DNA of 64,000 nucleotides, taken from Selaginella tamariscina. Its lineage: Eukaryota; Streptophyta; Lycopodiopsida; Selaginellales; Selaginellaceae. Each line of letters starts with the position of its first letter. Position 1 is the stretch's first letter. The notes under the pieces were generated by a model. It did not search any database. It was not told where the DNA came from and saw nothing but the letters and a program-made list of their open reading frames with translations. The stretch covers positions 1 through 64,000 of the forward strand of contig PUQB01000156.1 of assembly GCA_003024785.1 (NCBI GenBank), written 5' to 3'. The position numbers and the translations under genes are program-made. Below are positions 1-10,986 of this stretch, in pieces.

Positions 1-123
1 TGATGTTTGGGAGGTATGACACACACGCGCACACACAAACACACAACACACATTATTAACCGTATTAAATGCAGGTATATTGGAAAACAAATTACTGAAG
101 AGCGTTTAAAGCCAACTGCTTGA
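1..123 (+). CDS. 3' end of an unidentified spliced gene (partial)
   Basis: Two exon pieces can be joined. Positions 1-13 are followed by a GTATGA donor, and an acceptor TGCAG ends at 74. The last exon runs 75-123. In one frame the join reads MFGRYIGKQITEERLKPTA and then TGA. The intron would be only 61 nt. The upstream part lies outside the window, so the family cannot be named. The call rests on the splice sites and the clean stop; it is weak but fits the gene-dense neighbourhood. Confidence 0.35.
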
Positions 124-640
124 AGCTCACAAATTGCTGACAAGAGTTCAACCTTACAATTAATAGACTGATTTATATTAATCTTTAACTTGTTGAATCA
201 TATTCTAACACATCATTTTGTCTCATTTAGTGTCAATTATTAAATTAACGACACTGTTAATCTACGTGTCGTAGTATTCACCAGATAACAACACGTTATA
301 GAATATTAAGTGTCTTAATCGGCAGCTTTGACAATTTGACTCTAATCCAACGGCCATCAACCATTTAAGAATATTCTATTGTCTTTATGAAAAATGTGGT
401 TAATCATGTTGTCAGAATTGAACCAGTCAAGAATGGAAGCTTCCCGATATGGCTTGTATAAATATCTATCTTAAACAGACACGTGGCAAAATACTATTCA
501 CTTGGACAGGTGTCTAATACAGATTAGTCGTGTGGACACACTTTCTTGTGGCCCCGCGGCTCATAGAACCTGTATATATTCACATTTCTGGGTAATTTGT
601 AACAAGTTTGGGAAATTCGTAAATTTGCAATTCCTATTTA
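124..640 (+). promoter_or_regulatory. Intergenic / promoter stretch before the 60-aa gene
   Basis: No ORF of note. AT-rich sequence between the upstream stop and the next leader. The leader of the next gene probably starts in the last 100 bases and ends at a donor at 680. I see no unambiguous TATA box or conserved element. Confidence 0.3.
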
Positions 641-797
641 TTCTTGGAGGAAGATAACTAAATCTTGTACTTCTCAAGGTATGTTATATATCATATGCTA
701 TATAGATCAAGTGACTAACACATATGGGTGTATATTACGTGTGTATGTATGTATGTTTTCCATCATTATGCAGATTCACGTGTTTACTCTGTTTGGT

Positions 798-1225
798 ATG
801 GATCAAGATATAGCCAAAGTTGTTCAACCAGTTTTTGGAGTAGCTGCTGCGACTGCCATTGTGTTGTACACTAAAATGCAAAAGGAATCACAGGTATGTA
901 TATACTCTCTCACGCACACACACATACATATGTGTGTGTGTGGCTGTAGATTCAGTGTATATATTCTTAAAATAAACTAGTTGGTATTGACAGAGGAAGT
1001 TGTATGTTGTTATTCTGTTGGTACTCTGCATTAGTTTTCAAACAAGTTATTTATGTGCTATAGATATAGAGCGTGTGTGTATATACACACATCATGTGTG
1101 TATATGTATATGGTTCTAATCTAATTATTTTATTGCAGAAGGAGAAGGGAGTTGTAAAATTTAGTACAGAAGGGAAGACAGGGAAGAGTGGGGCCGCAAA
1201 TTATGAGTTGAATACAAGCCACTAG
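798..1225 (+). CDS. Small single-pass membrane protein (60 aa)
   Basis: Coding exons are 798-893 (32 codons, phase 0) and 1139-1225 (28 codons plus stop). They are joined across a GTATGT..TTGCAG intron. A 5' UTR intron (680-773) lies just upstream of the ATG, a layout often seen in expressed plant genes. The protein starts MDQDIAKVV. It has one hydrophobic stretch (about residues 11-24, FGVAAATAIVLY), then a lysine-rich tail with KEKGVVKFSTEG and ends NTSH. It looks like a tail- or signal-anchored membrane peptide. I do not recognise the family. Support comes from the clean splice sites, in-frame joining and charge asymmetry around the membrane segment. Confidence 0.55.
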
Positions 1226-1371
1226 CTAGGAAACAAGGAAAAGGGGAAAGGGGAAAGGGCTGGTTGTAGATTCGATGATTTATTCATGTGAAACATCATT
1301 AACCTTTTTTCAGATATGCTGTATATTCATGAACCTTCGGGATCTTTGGGATTTTGTCACGGGAATTTACT

Positions 1372-1409
<38 letters not shown>

Positions 1410-1633
1410 ATAATATATCAATTGTCCTAATTACTATGTATTAGACATGCTGTATACTCATAAACCATCCTTTACATTATACTATACTCAGGCCACACAC
1501 ACACACACACACACGACACTCACGTATCTATAAACATATTCCGTGTTGAACTTCCTAATGTTCAAATTGTCATTTACTTATGTACACACAGACATATATA
1601 GATATATATATGTATGTATGTCCATTTGCTCGA

Positions 1634-2990
1634 CTAGTACGAACCTGCAGTTTTAACAAGGACTTTCTTCTGGGCCTTTTCCTCGGAGCTCTTTACATAG
1701 TAATGTAAGAGCATGAAATCATTCAATCCCTTAATTGTGATTGGCCGCCTCAAATCTGGTTTTAATCTTAATTGGTTAGCTAAATTCTTACTGCTACTGA
1801 GCATGTACACGTCTGATCCAACGCAGCATCTTTTAAGAAACCTTCCCAACCCAGAATATGTTGAAAGCAAGCAGCAAACAAAACTGTGCGTGCGTGCGTG
1901 CGTGCGTGTCTAGTGTGTATTATTATATTTATTGAGAAACCATACTGTAAACTACATGCGGTAGATACTACATATGATATACTTATCATATTATGGTTAG
2001 TAATATAATTATTCCACTCTCTCACACTCACACAATATAAAGCATACCGTGGTTTTTCTCTGCCTAGAAGTTGTCGAGGTGATCCCCAAGGAGGATTGAC
2101 TGTCACAAGAGATGGACGAGTAGAAGGTATGTAGTCGTCAGTGCAGTCTTTGCAGCTCAATTGAAGAAGGTGCCTATACAATGGTTAAGTATGTACTGTG
2201 TATATACATACATACGTATGTGTGCATACGCACGTACCTGACTCCAGCTCGTTCTGCGTCCATAGCACAAAGAGATAATGCACTCTTGCTTTTATCATTT
2301 CCTAAAAGCTTTACATCCGGAGGAAGCTTAACTGCTGCCGAGGATGCCTCTCTACAGCATTCCTCCCATGCTTGTTCATCAAAGTCATGCCAGCTCTGAT
2401 AAGTAAACACATCCGTAAAGACTGTGTGCGTGCGTGCGTGTGTAGATTAACATCATCATAACATGAAATAACTCAACACGCACACATATGTGTACCATGA
2501 AGGGCCAGTTTTTACTTAGAAGTCCAGGAGCAATGTTTGAAGCCATGAGAGCTGCCTCGATGAGGAATGTTCCACATCCACACATAGGATCTAATAACAC
2601 ATTGCCGATATTCTTGTTATATTCTCCACCATATCTGAGGAATATCCTGTTCCAACCAGCAATACTCAAGATAGCTGCGGCAGTTCCTCCGGTTAAGCCT
2701 TCCTCTACCACCTGCTAGTAAAACTATAATATGTATACTTATATATATATATATATATTAGTCTAGTTTACACACATAATATATAACACTTACTAACCAT
2801 GTCCCTGTAACCTCTTAATTCCAGGCCTAATCCACTCATATCTCTATATAGCCTCGCATTGTCTTTCACTATCATCAAGAAGAGGGGCAAGTCAGCTCTG
2901 TCCGTTGTTGATGGAGATACGTATTCCGGTGTGTTTAAGCCTGATTCTCTACATGCATATACATGTAGGTATACATGTGTGGGTGTTTAT

Positions 2991-3046
<56 letters not shown>

Positions 3047-3468
3047 TACACACATGTGTGTATAGATGTCATATAATCTCTTGGTGTCTGTATTTCTCTC
3101 TCTCTCTGTCTCCACACTCGCAGACATTCACGAGTATGTGTCTATGTATATATGATTGCATGTGTATATATGTATACAACACTAACCTGACGAAATCACA
3201 AATCGCAACTTGAGCTCTCTTGGATGCATACAAACAAGTAGACTTCCTGATGCAATCTCGTACAGTGCTATGCATGGAGAATGTACGAACTCCTCCATCT
3301 TTCTTCCGCATGAACCTGCTCCAGTTGAGGGAACTCTTCACGAATCTGTATAGTGGATCTTCATGTTCTTGCCATGAGATTTCCGCTGAGGAAAGTAGGT
3401 GTAGAATCCGGGTTCCACAGCGGACCCAGAGAACAGCATTCAGTCCTGCCTGTATAACACACACCCAT

Positions 3469-3507
<39 letters not shown>

Positions 3508-3556
3508 CAAACGCGCGACATCATTAATAAAAACGCACACACAGTTATATGGTGCT

Positions 3557-3589
<33 letters not shown>

Positions 3590-4064
3590 AGAGAAAGAGA
3601 GAGACCCACTATACAACGATTTCTCAAACGGTTCGTGATATACACTCTTATGTATAATGTGAGTATAAATTACCACACATATATGAGATATACTCGTATA
3701 TACATATCTTATACTTATAGTTTCTAATATCACACGCACGCACGTCCACACACACACATTTACACAACCCTACCTTCCAATCTCCACGGAAATGCACGCC
3801 TCCTTCTTCAATACGGATGTCTCTTGCTTGTATTGAGGCAGCACCAAGTTCGACAGCAGTTACAGACTCTAAACCGGGGGAGCACGTGACCAGAAAACTC
3901 GATAATCGTCGAGGAGGATCGGTACTACAACCAGAAGAAAACCTAAAATGTGCTAAAATAACTCAAAATGCTTACCTGGCTAGAGAAGCCCGTGTACTCG
4001 TCGCATTCTTCTTCCTCTCCCATGGCCATGTACTTACAGGTATATTCTTTACTACTAATGGCAT
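1634..4064 (-). CDS. RlmL-like THUMP-domain rRNA/tRNA guanine-N2 methyltransferase
   Basis: Spliced minus-strand gene with about seven exons. Exon 3942-3777 encodes [18 protein letters not shown] and [12 protein letters not shown]. Exon ~3448-3191 is the THUMP region, with [14 protein letters not shown] and [14 protein letters not shown]. Exon 2947-2798 has [20 protein letters not shown]. Exon 2711-~2492 carries SAM motif I as [19 protein letters not shown]. Exon ~2400-2240 has [21 protein letters not shown]. Exon ~2160-2050 holds the catalytic motif as NPPWG. The last exon ends [10 protein letters not shown] at 1634. The order matches the bacterial RlmL/UPF0020 family, which makes m2G in rRNA. 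The family usually has DPMCGSGT and NPPYG, so Ser to Cys and Tyr to Trp are notable. An Arg-rich segment precedes the first conserved exon and could be an organelle presequence. The start is unresolved: the ATG at 4064 is a candidate, but its junction to the next exon needs an unusually short intron. Confidence 0.75.
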
Positions 4065-4148
4065 ATTCTTCTGATTTGAATATGCCCTAATTCGTCTCAA
4101 GTTGCATATTAGGCCAACAGGTCGTTTTCGTGAATGCGGAACGAAGAA

Positions 4149-4149
<1 letters not shown>

Positions 4150-4185
<36 letters not shown>

Positions 4186-4218
4186 GATAGATAGATAGAT
4201 ACACACACACACACACAT
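4150..4218. repeat. Compound microsatellite (CT)n-(GATA)n-(CA)n
   Basis: Uninterrupted CT run, then GATA repeats, then CA repeats, in the leader or upstream region of the RlmL-like gene. Confidence 0.9.
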
Positions 4219-4229
4219 ATACAGTAAAA

Positions 4230-4809
4230 CCTTCGTAGATCACTCGTTTCTAATGCAAAATCTTAAAGCGCCTTATTAATGTTAAAGTGTTGTCATAATA
4301 TTGATATAAATGTATATTATTCACATGTTTTAAATACCGCTGTTAGTTCATGGCAAGCATCACCAGAGCAACATACAAGATACATTTAAATTTAATTTTT
4401 TATTAAGTTAAATATATTTCAAGTCCTTAGTTAATTGTATCGTAAAAAATCTTAAAAGTAGAGTCTGGTTTCACAATGGTATGTTAAATTTATAAGTAAA
4501 TAAAACATCTAATTTATAAAGTTATGCAGATTGCTCTAAATAATTACTTTATTACATATGAAATAAATAATATAATAATAAATTAGTGGTTTTAAAATAG
4601 ATAAATTCATTAAATATATTGTTTTAAAATCTGGTCTCTACATTCATATTAAGTTTGTATATAATGTTATATTAGTGTTTTTGAAATATATATTAGCATA
4701 TTATATTAATGGTTTTAAAATGTTCTCGTTTGCATTCCTGCCTTTGTAAGGGAGCCAAGGTGTGTGTGTGTCTCTACACGTATATCCACACACATGTGTA
4801 TATATATAT

Positions 4810-4866
<57 letters not shown>

Positions 4867-5900
4867 TAAGTATATTTTACACTAACTCAAGTATTAATTT
4901 TTCCCCCTAAAATCAGTGCATTATTATCAAGTTTCTCTGATGTACACGCTTACAAACATATATAGGTTGATTGTTTAATTTACAATTTAGTTGATTATTA
5001 CTACTTATAAACATATAAATATTATTATATATTAATAAGTATATTTTCCAGATTGGAACACTAACTCAAACTTTAATTTTTTTTTTCTAAAATCAAGTGC
5101 ATATCAAGTTTCTCTGATATACACAAACATATATAGGTCGATTGTTTAATTTACAATTTAGTTAATTATTAATTGTAAACATATAAATATTGTTATAGAT
5201 ATAAAACTAAGAAAGCATAGTTTATTTGTTCCTTTATGAAGTTTGATATTGATATATGAATATGGATGGCGTTAAATTTTATTATTTTGTAAATTTTAAA
5301 AATATATTATTTTTATACAATTTAATATACCGGATATAATTTAGTTTAATAAATTAGCAATGCATTATTTATTAGCTTTAGTTTAATAATTGTTTCATTA
5401 TATTCAGTGTGATTATGTATATTACAAATTAAAGAAAAAACTTTAAAAGAAGAAGACATCAAAACTTGTAGCAATTGTTTAATAAATCTAAAGTTTTTGA
5501 TATGTTTAGTTTGATTGGTTATATAATAGAATCGGTAAAATTATATTTAAGGGTTTCCATCCATATTAGAAATATAATGTATATTCATCATTATTAATAG
5601 AGATTTTTATATATGTTACAGTTTATGAATAAGATAATTGGTGAATATATAATAATTGTACCATTACAACATATTAAGAAATATTTTAGCATTATTTTAA
5701 GAATTTAATATTAAAATTTATGTACAATAGATTTATATTTTAAAATCCTCATATTTATAAGATAAACTTTTCTAAGTTGTATAAAAATAGTTTTATAAAA
5801 TATAGATTTTAGTTAAGTACGAATATACTTGTAAATAGAATCATCAGTTATACCGTACCCTGAATGTCCATCCGTACATATTAAGAGAAAAAGGGCTAGA
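4230..5900. other. AT-rich intergenic region
   Basis: About 1.7 kb without coding signal between the divergent RlmL-like gene and the vasculin-like gene. It contains a long (TA)n tract near 4798-4865 and the imperfect direct duplication listed separately. I see nothing else. Confidence 0.6.
4868..5205. repeat. Imperfect tandem duplication, ~168 bp unit x2
   Basis: Copy 1 (about 4868-5035) and copy 2 (about 5039-5205) share the same blocks in order. These are AGTATATTTT, ACACTAACTCAA, CAAGTTTCTCTGAT, ACATATATAGGT, GATTGTTTAATTTACAATTT and a final AACATATAAATATT. They differ by small indels and substitutions. Confidence 0.8.
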
Positions 5901-5911
5901 AATCTTTTTTT

Positions 5912-6489
5912 GTGTTTTTCTGGGTATCCGATCGTCATAATCATCAAAATCGTTCTTTCTTCCCCTTACGTGATGCTTTTTTTATAATTAGGGTTCTTCT
6001 TGACCTAATTGTTCTGTGTGGGAGGAGCGGCTTCCGGGGGTTAGGTCTTGTGCTATTCTTCATACAATCTTGTGCGCTTCTGCAGATCTTTCTGGCGGAT
6101 TTCTGTTCTTCAATCTTTGCGATTCCTTGTTTTTCGATCCCAAATTCAGGTTTTTTTATATCCTTTTTCCTATCTTTTCCTGTGTTTTTCACGAATTCGC
6201 ACTCGGGAAGCAATTCGGAACAGATTAAGGTGTCTTTCTCCGAGAAATCGGGAAATTCTTGCGAAAACGGATGGATTAGGTCGTGACAATTGCATCTGGT
6301 GGAGGAATGTCTGCACTGTAGGCGCCGCACCGGGATTGATCGATTACTGTAAGGGCCGAGCACGGATTGATCGGTTTCTTTATGCGCCGGACATGGACTA
6401 ATTGTAGCGGACTCAAACAGGGGCTGTGTCGCCGTTCTTTTCCGGATTCTGTTTCGCTTCGCGGAAGCATATAATGGTCAGTTATAGGC
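5912..6489 (+). promoter_or_regulatory. Probable promoter and 5' leader of the vasculin-like gene
   Basis: GC content rises here relative to the AT-rich stretch upstream. Several short ORFs overlap in different frames with no family resemblance. The first coding ATG (6490) follows directly, so this is best read as 5' UTR, possibly with an intron or upstream ORFs. Confidence 0.4.
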
Positions 6490-9396
6490 ATGGAAAGAAC
6501 TGAGCCATGTCTGATGCCAGAATGGCTCAAGGGTGCTGGAACTGCTTCTGCGCATCACCAAGGTGAGTATTTTCTCATGTTTTTTTTCATGTTTTTCGTA
6601 TGGATTTCGTGTTTAGTTCTAGTGAAAATCGAAGCTTTTTGTTATCATAATTCAGTTGCTTTTGTTCTAGAGGTTATCTTTTCTAGATAGTCGCTTAACA
6701 AAGGGTGGTCTGTTATTGTTCATATATTAGTTTATTAGTTATGCGTACCTTTTCGTGTTTTCCTTTATTGGCTGTAATATACGCTTTATATACTATGTAT
6801 AAGTAATGTATATGTATTACTACACTACTACATAATATTAACAAAATTCTGATTTGCAGAAGACGGAGGCCAACATTATAGGCAGCGATCTCAACAGTCA
6901 CTCGAACAAGACTCCCCTCGTTACTCTACGTACATACCACCACGTAGGGACCGTATATACGAGAATTCCGGCCGTGCAAACGAGAACTCCCGTATACCAT
7001 ACGAGAACTCTGGTAGCCGTGTGTATCCAAACTTCGGCCGTGGTTCATCTTACCATAATAATTTGTCCTACCGCAACAAAGAAGATAACTACTACGACCG
7101 TGATAAGGAGCTCCATTGGGATTTCGACAAGGACAGAGATAACGGTCGCTGGTCTAACGATTTCCGCCGTTCGCATTCACTAGGTACATACATATTCATT
7201 ATATCACACTGATTCATAAGTTAAAATATAAATACATTTAGACATTTTCACGTTAATTAATGCATCCTAACAGTGGGTTAACCATGTCTTTTAGGTAGAG
7301 ATAATGGAGAGAAGAAGTTGGTTAATGGGAATTATGTTTCACCAGGGCTTCCTGTGCAGAAGCCTTTTGAGCGCAATTCTCATTCTCTAGGTACATGGTT
7401 TATATGTATATATAATAATGTGTGATACCTTTTATGTGTGCGTGTGTTTCCATTAACCATCCGAACTGGGTATAGAAAATGGAGAGAAGAAGCTGGTTAA
7501 CGGGAGCCACATTCCACCAGCACTTTCTGTGCAAAAGGCTGCGTCTTTTGAACGAAATTTTCCTTCACTTGGTACGTTGTATGAATCAGTCTGTACCTAT
7601 TATGAGAGAAGAGAGTTATTTTAGTCCTTATTTGTATAATGACTCAAGCAACAGGTATAGAAAATGGCGACAAGAAGCCGGTTCACTCGAGCCTTGGAAA
7701 TGTATCAGTCTTAACGGGGTCTAGTCCCCGTCATCTCTGGCAGCAACAACCTGGCTATATGCCGTTAGAAGTACGTGGGCATATTCCGGCAGAACCTAAT
7801 GGGGTGATTTCATCTCCTTCAGCCCCAAAGATGGCTGAAGCTTTAGTTCAAAATCCTCCAAGAGTAAAAACGCCTCCGCAGGTACGCTTTCTTTTAATGT
7901 ATATGTATCATCGTTATGAATCTGATGTCTGCACCCGAAAAAAATGATCTTTTCTTAGTGAGACTAAATGTCTTAATGCAGCTCTCTACGGAGTCACAAA
8001 GATTGGAGGAACTGGCACTAAAGCAATCTCGGCAGCTCGTCCCCATTACGGTATATATTCACACGTCTATTCGTATGTATCTTTCACTCAAATTCACAAT
8101 ACATGTGTGTGTGTGTGTGTAATATATATACATACACATATAGATATACATATACATGGAGAGTACTTTTTTATCTTATTGTTGTTCCAGCCACCAACCT
8201 CACGGGAGAAATCAAAACCAAAACTGACGGGTGGGGTGGCGTCATCCAGCACATCAAAGCTGGTCAGCGCCGGTCAACAACCTCTGAGCAGGGGTCAACC
8301 GTCGCCAAGGCCGGAAACACCCAAGACTCTAGTCGTTCTCAATAGGCCCGGAGTCGCCATCTCGGATGGTACGGCACCCTCTTCTGCGAGTATGGTCAGT
8401 GCGGTCCGGACTTCCGTACCCAGCCGCAAGCCGAAGCAGCTGCTCGACCGTAGAGCTGTTCCAATACCTCTCTCCGCTAGTCCCTCGGCTGGACGAGTTA
8501 AGGAAAACGGGACGCCGACCAGGTTCGTATATGCATACTAATATATCCGCAGCTTGTATTGAGTATATCACTAGACAAACACATGCTCAGCTCACACATA
8601 AATGTCTTGATAAATAGTATAGACACAGAGGTCTATATAGCGTATAACTAAGTACATACATATATATTGCAATGCGTAGGTAGTGCTACTATTCCAACAT
8701 TGCTTACTGTCTCATTGACTTATGCATGACGTAGATGATGAAACTTAAGGTTTTTAAATTCTACTTATGTGGATATGTATGTGGGCTTTATATTTGTATG
8801 TATATTGGTTACAGCGTATATATACATGTGATTGTAAACACTTTCTTCTATAGTGAAGAGAAGCGGATACAAGCATCACAAGCACAGAACCGTAGCGATT
8901 TTTTCAACGCGATAAGGAAGAAATCAGCGAGCGCAAAGGTGGCAGAGGTTAAACAGGAGGAGAGTAGCAACTTAAACAACGAGATTAGTGGAGAACCCAA
9001 GAATGATTCAGGGAATGATTCCCCGAATATGCCGGCCGAGCAGGAGAACAAACCGGTTGTTTCCGAAGATGGTGACGATAAGACTCCCGTGGAGGATTCA
9101 TGTAGTATTCCGGTGGAAGAGGTGGTGTTTTTGAGGTCTCTTGGCTGGGAGGAAAGTGCCAACGGTGACGATGAACTCACCGAAGAAGAGATTCAAGCTT
9201 TTTACCAAACGGTATGTGAACATTTATAAATATATACACACCTCTGCTGTGTTTAACTATATACATATATATACATGATCCATTTGTTACATTTAGAGTA
9301 CATACACTTAATACATCACTTTGTTAGATACAAGAATATACTATCCCGAGTTATTCATTATATGATAAGTTATATCTTGGACGTCTTATCACCTTA

Positions 9397-9447
<51 letters not shown>

Positions 9448-9563
9448 TTTTAATGTGTTAATTTTATGATATACAGCACCAGCATATGCGGTCGAGTACG
9501 AGCTCGCCATTGAGCAGCCGATTCCAGAATACAGTGGGAGCAAACAGTGTTGTTTCTTCGTGA
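6490..9563 (+). CDS. Vasculin/GPBP1-like nuclear protein
   Basis: Nine exons join in frame: 6490-6562, 6860-7183, 7295-7390, 7476-7571, 7661-7881, 7982-8050, 8191-8522, 8854-9211, 9477-9563. Their sum is 1656 nt, exactly 551 codons plus stop, with GT..AG borders throughout. The protein starts MERTEPCLMPEWLKGAG. It has an Arg/Tyr/Asn-rich low-complexity region. Three short exons follow with repeated ENGEKKLVNG and FERNFPSLG-type motifs, then a Ser/Pro/Lys-rich stretch (SREKSKPKLTGG, LVVLNRPG) and RSDFFNAIRKKS. An acidic C-terminus has VVFLRSLGWEESANGDDELT followed by EEEIQAF. The PSL motif and the leucine-glycine-tryptophan/LTEEEI module match the GC-rich-promoter-binding vasculin family. Function in plants is inferred; a transcription or RNP role is likely. 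The start is chosen because upstream frames are closed and this ATG opens directly into conserved sequence. Confidence 0.75.
9399..9446. repeat. (GA)n microsatellite in last intron
   Basis: About 45 bases of perfect GA repeat inside the last intron of the vasculin-like gene. Confidence 0.9.
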
Positions 9564-9569
9564 GAGAGG

Positions 9570-10943
9570 CAATAATGGAAAGAATGGGTAATTTAAAAAT
9601 GCTGGGCTATTTTTAATCATTTTGCCATTTGAGGAATATTTTTCAGAAAAAAAAAACAAGAAGAAATATTTTCATTTTGTGGGCTTATTGGAGTTTAAGA
9701 GCAAAGTAATTCTTCTTATTTCCTGCTTTATCACTTATTTTGTCTTAAAAATAATATATAATTTCAATATAATTGATTAATAATAAATAAATCAGAAATC
9801 AAACGGATTTAAATGATAATTACATTATCTCGAAGGAAATTGAGGTGAGTGGATTTTGAAATTTTTTCCTTTCACTTGAATTTTCGAATCCAACTAAAAT
9901 ATATTCTGTGTATTTTCAGACCAAGTGAACATAAATATTACATGTCTTGTGTGTATATATATTTGTCTGTGTGGGTACAAATATGATGTAATTAAATTAT
10001 ATTATATTATTCTAGTATTTACATACACAGAAGTAACCTCTTGTTGGCCTGTTAACCACAAGCGCACGCGCACACAACACACACACATATGAATATAATA
10101 ACATTTCATTTCCTCTTTTGGATGTTATTATATATCTATACTCATGTATAATATTATATATAGGTTCTATTGATGCTTAACTAGAAGCTTAAGATATGCA
10201 TATGTGAAAAAGGAGCTGCTAGTGATTTGCATGAGGACAGTTGTATGAGGCTGATGTGTGTGTGCGTGTGTGTTAATCTTACTTGCTAAATATCTATACA
10301 TTTATATTTCTAAATAAAACTTAACGCATTATGCATCCAACAATCGCACAGAAACATTGTTTAGTGATACTGGTAGTTTTAAAAGCGTGTGTAAAAACTT
10401 ATTCAGTTTTTAATTAACTTTTTTTGAGAATAGAAAAACATTAATTGTTTATGAAATGTATTAAAATATTTAACTCAAAAATGTTAAGCACTTTCCACTA
10501 GCAAATGGTTAATTGCCTCAATCAATCAAAATAAAAGAAATTATTTATTTTATTATGGGTTTAGTTTTTCACTTGTTGATTATTTATAATTTATAATTTA
10601 CATACACTTATGTGGCACCTACGTGGCACATACATGCTTTTTTCGGTGATAGCCAAATAACTGAGTAATTTGAATGACACGTGTATCAAAATTAATGAAA
10701 TTAGGTTTTGTTTTTTTAGATTTTAAAAAAATTAATGAAAAATAAATAAATTAGAAATTTAAAATAAGAAGCAAACATAAGATTCAATAAAATATCACTC
10801 ATTTACATGTAAGAATATATATATATATATATATATATACAAACACACACATATTTATACATATAATATAAAGTATGTAATAACTGAAGTATGTAATAAC
10901 TGAAAGATCCCTCGCTTTCTCTTAACACACTCACATGCTTGTG

Positions 10944-10986
<43 letters not shown>

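Noticed and set aside
3361..3757. Short ORFs rich in T-H and Y-I repeats around 3.4-3.8 kb
   Set aside because: Translations of (CA)n and (TA)n microsatellites inside introns of the RlmL-like gene.
5912..6401. Overlapping 117-139 aa ORFs before the vasculin-like gene
   Set aside because: Three frames open at once on both strands, no motifs; consistent with a leader of moderate GC content.
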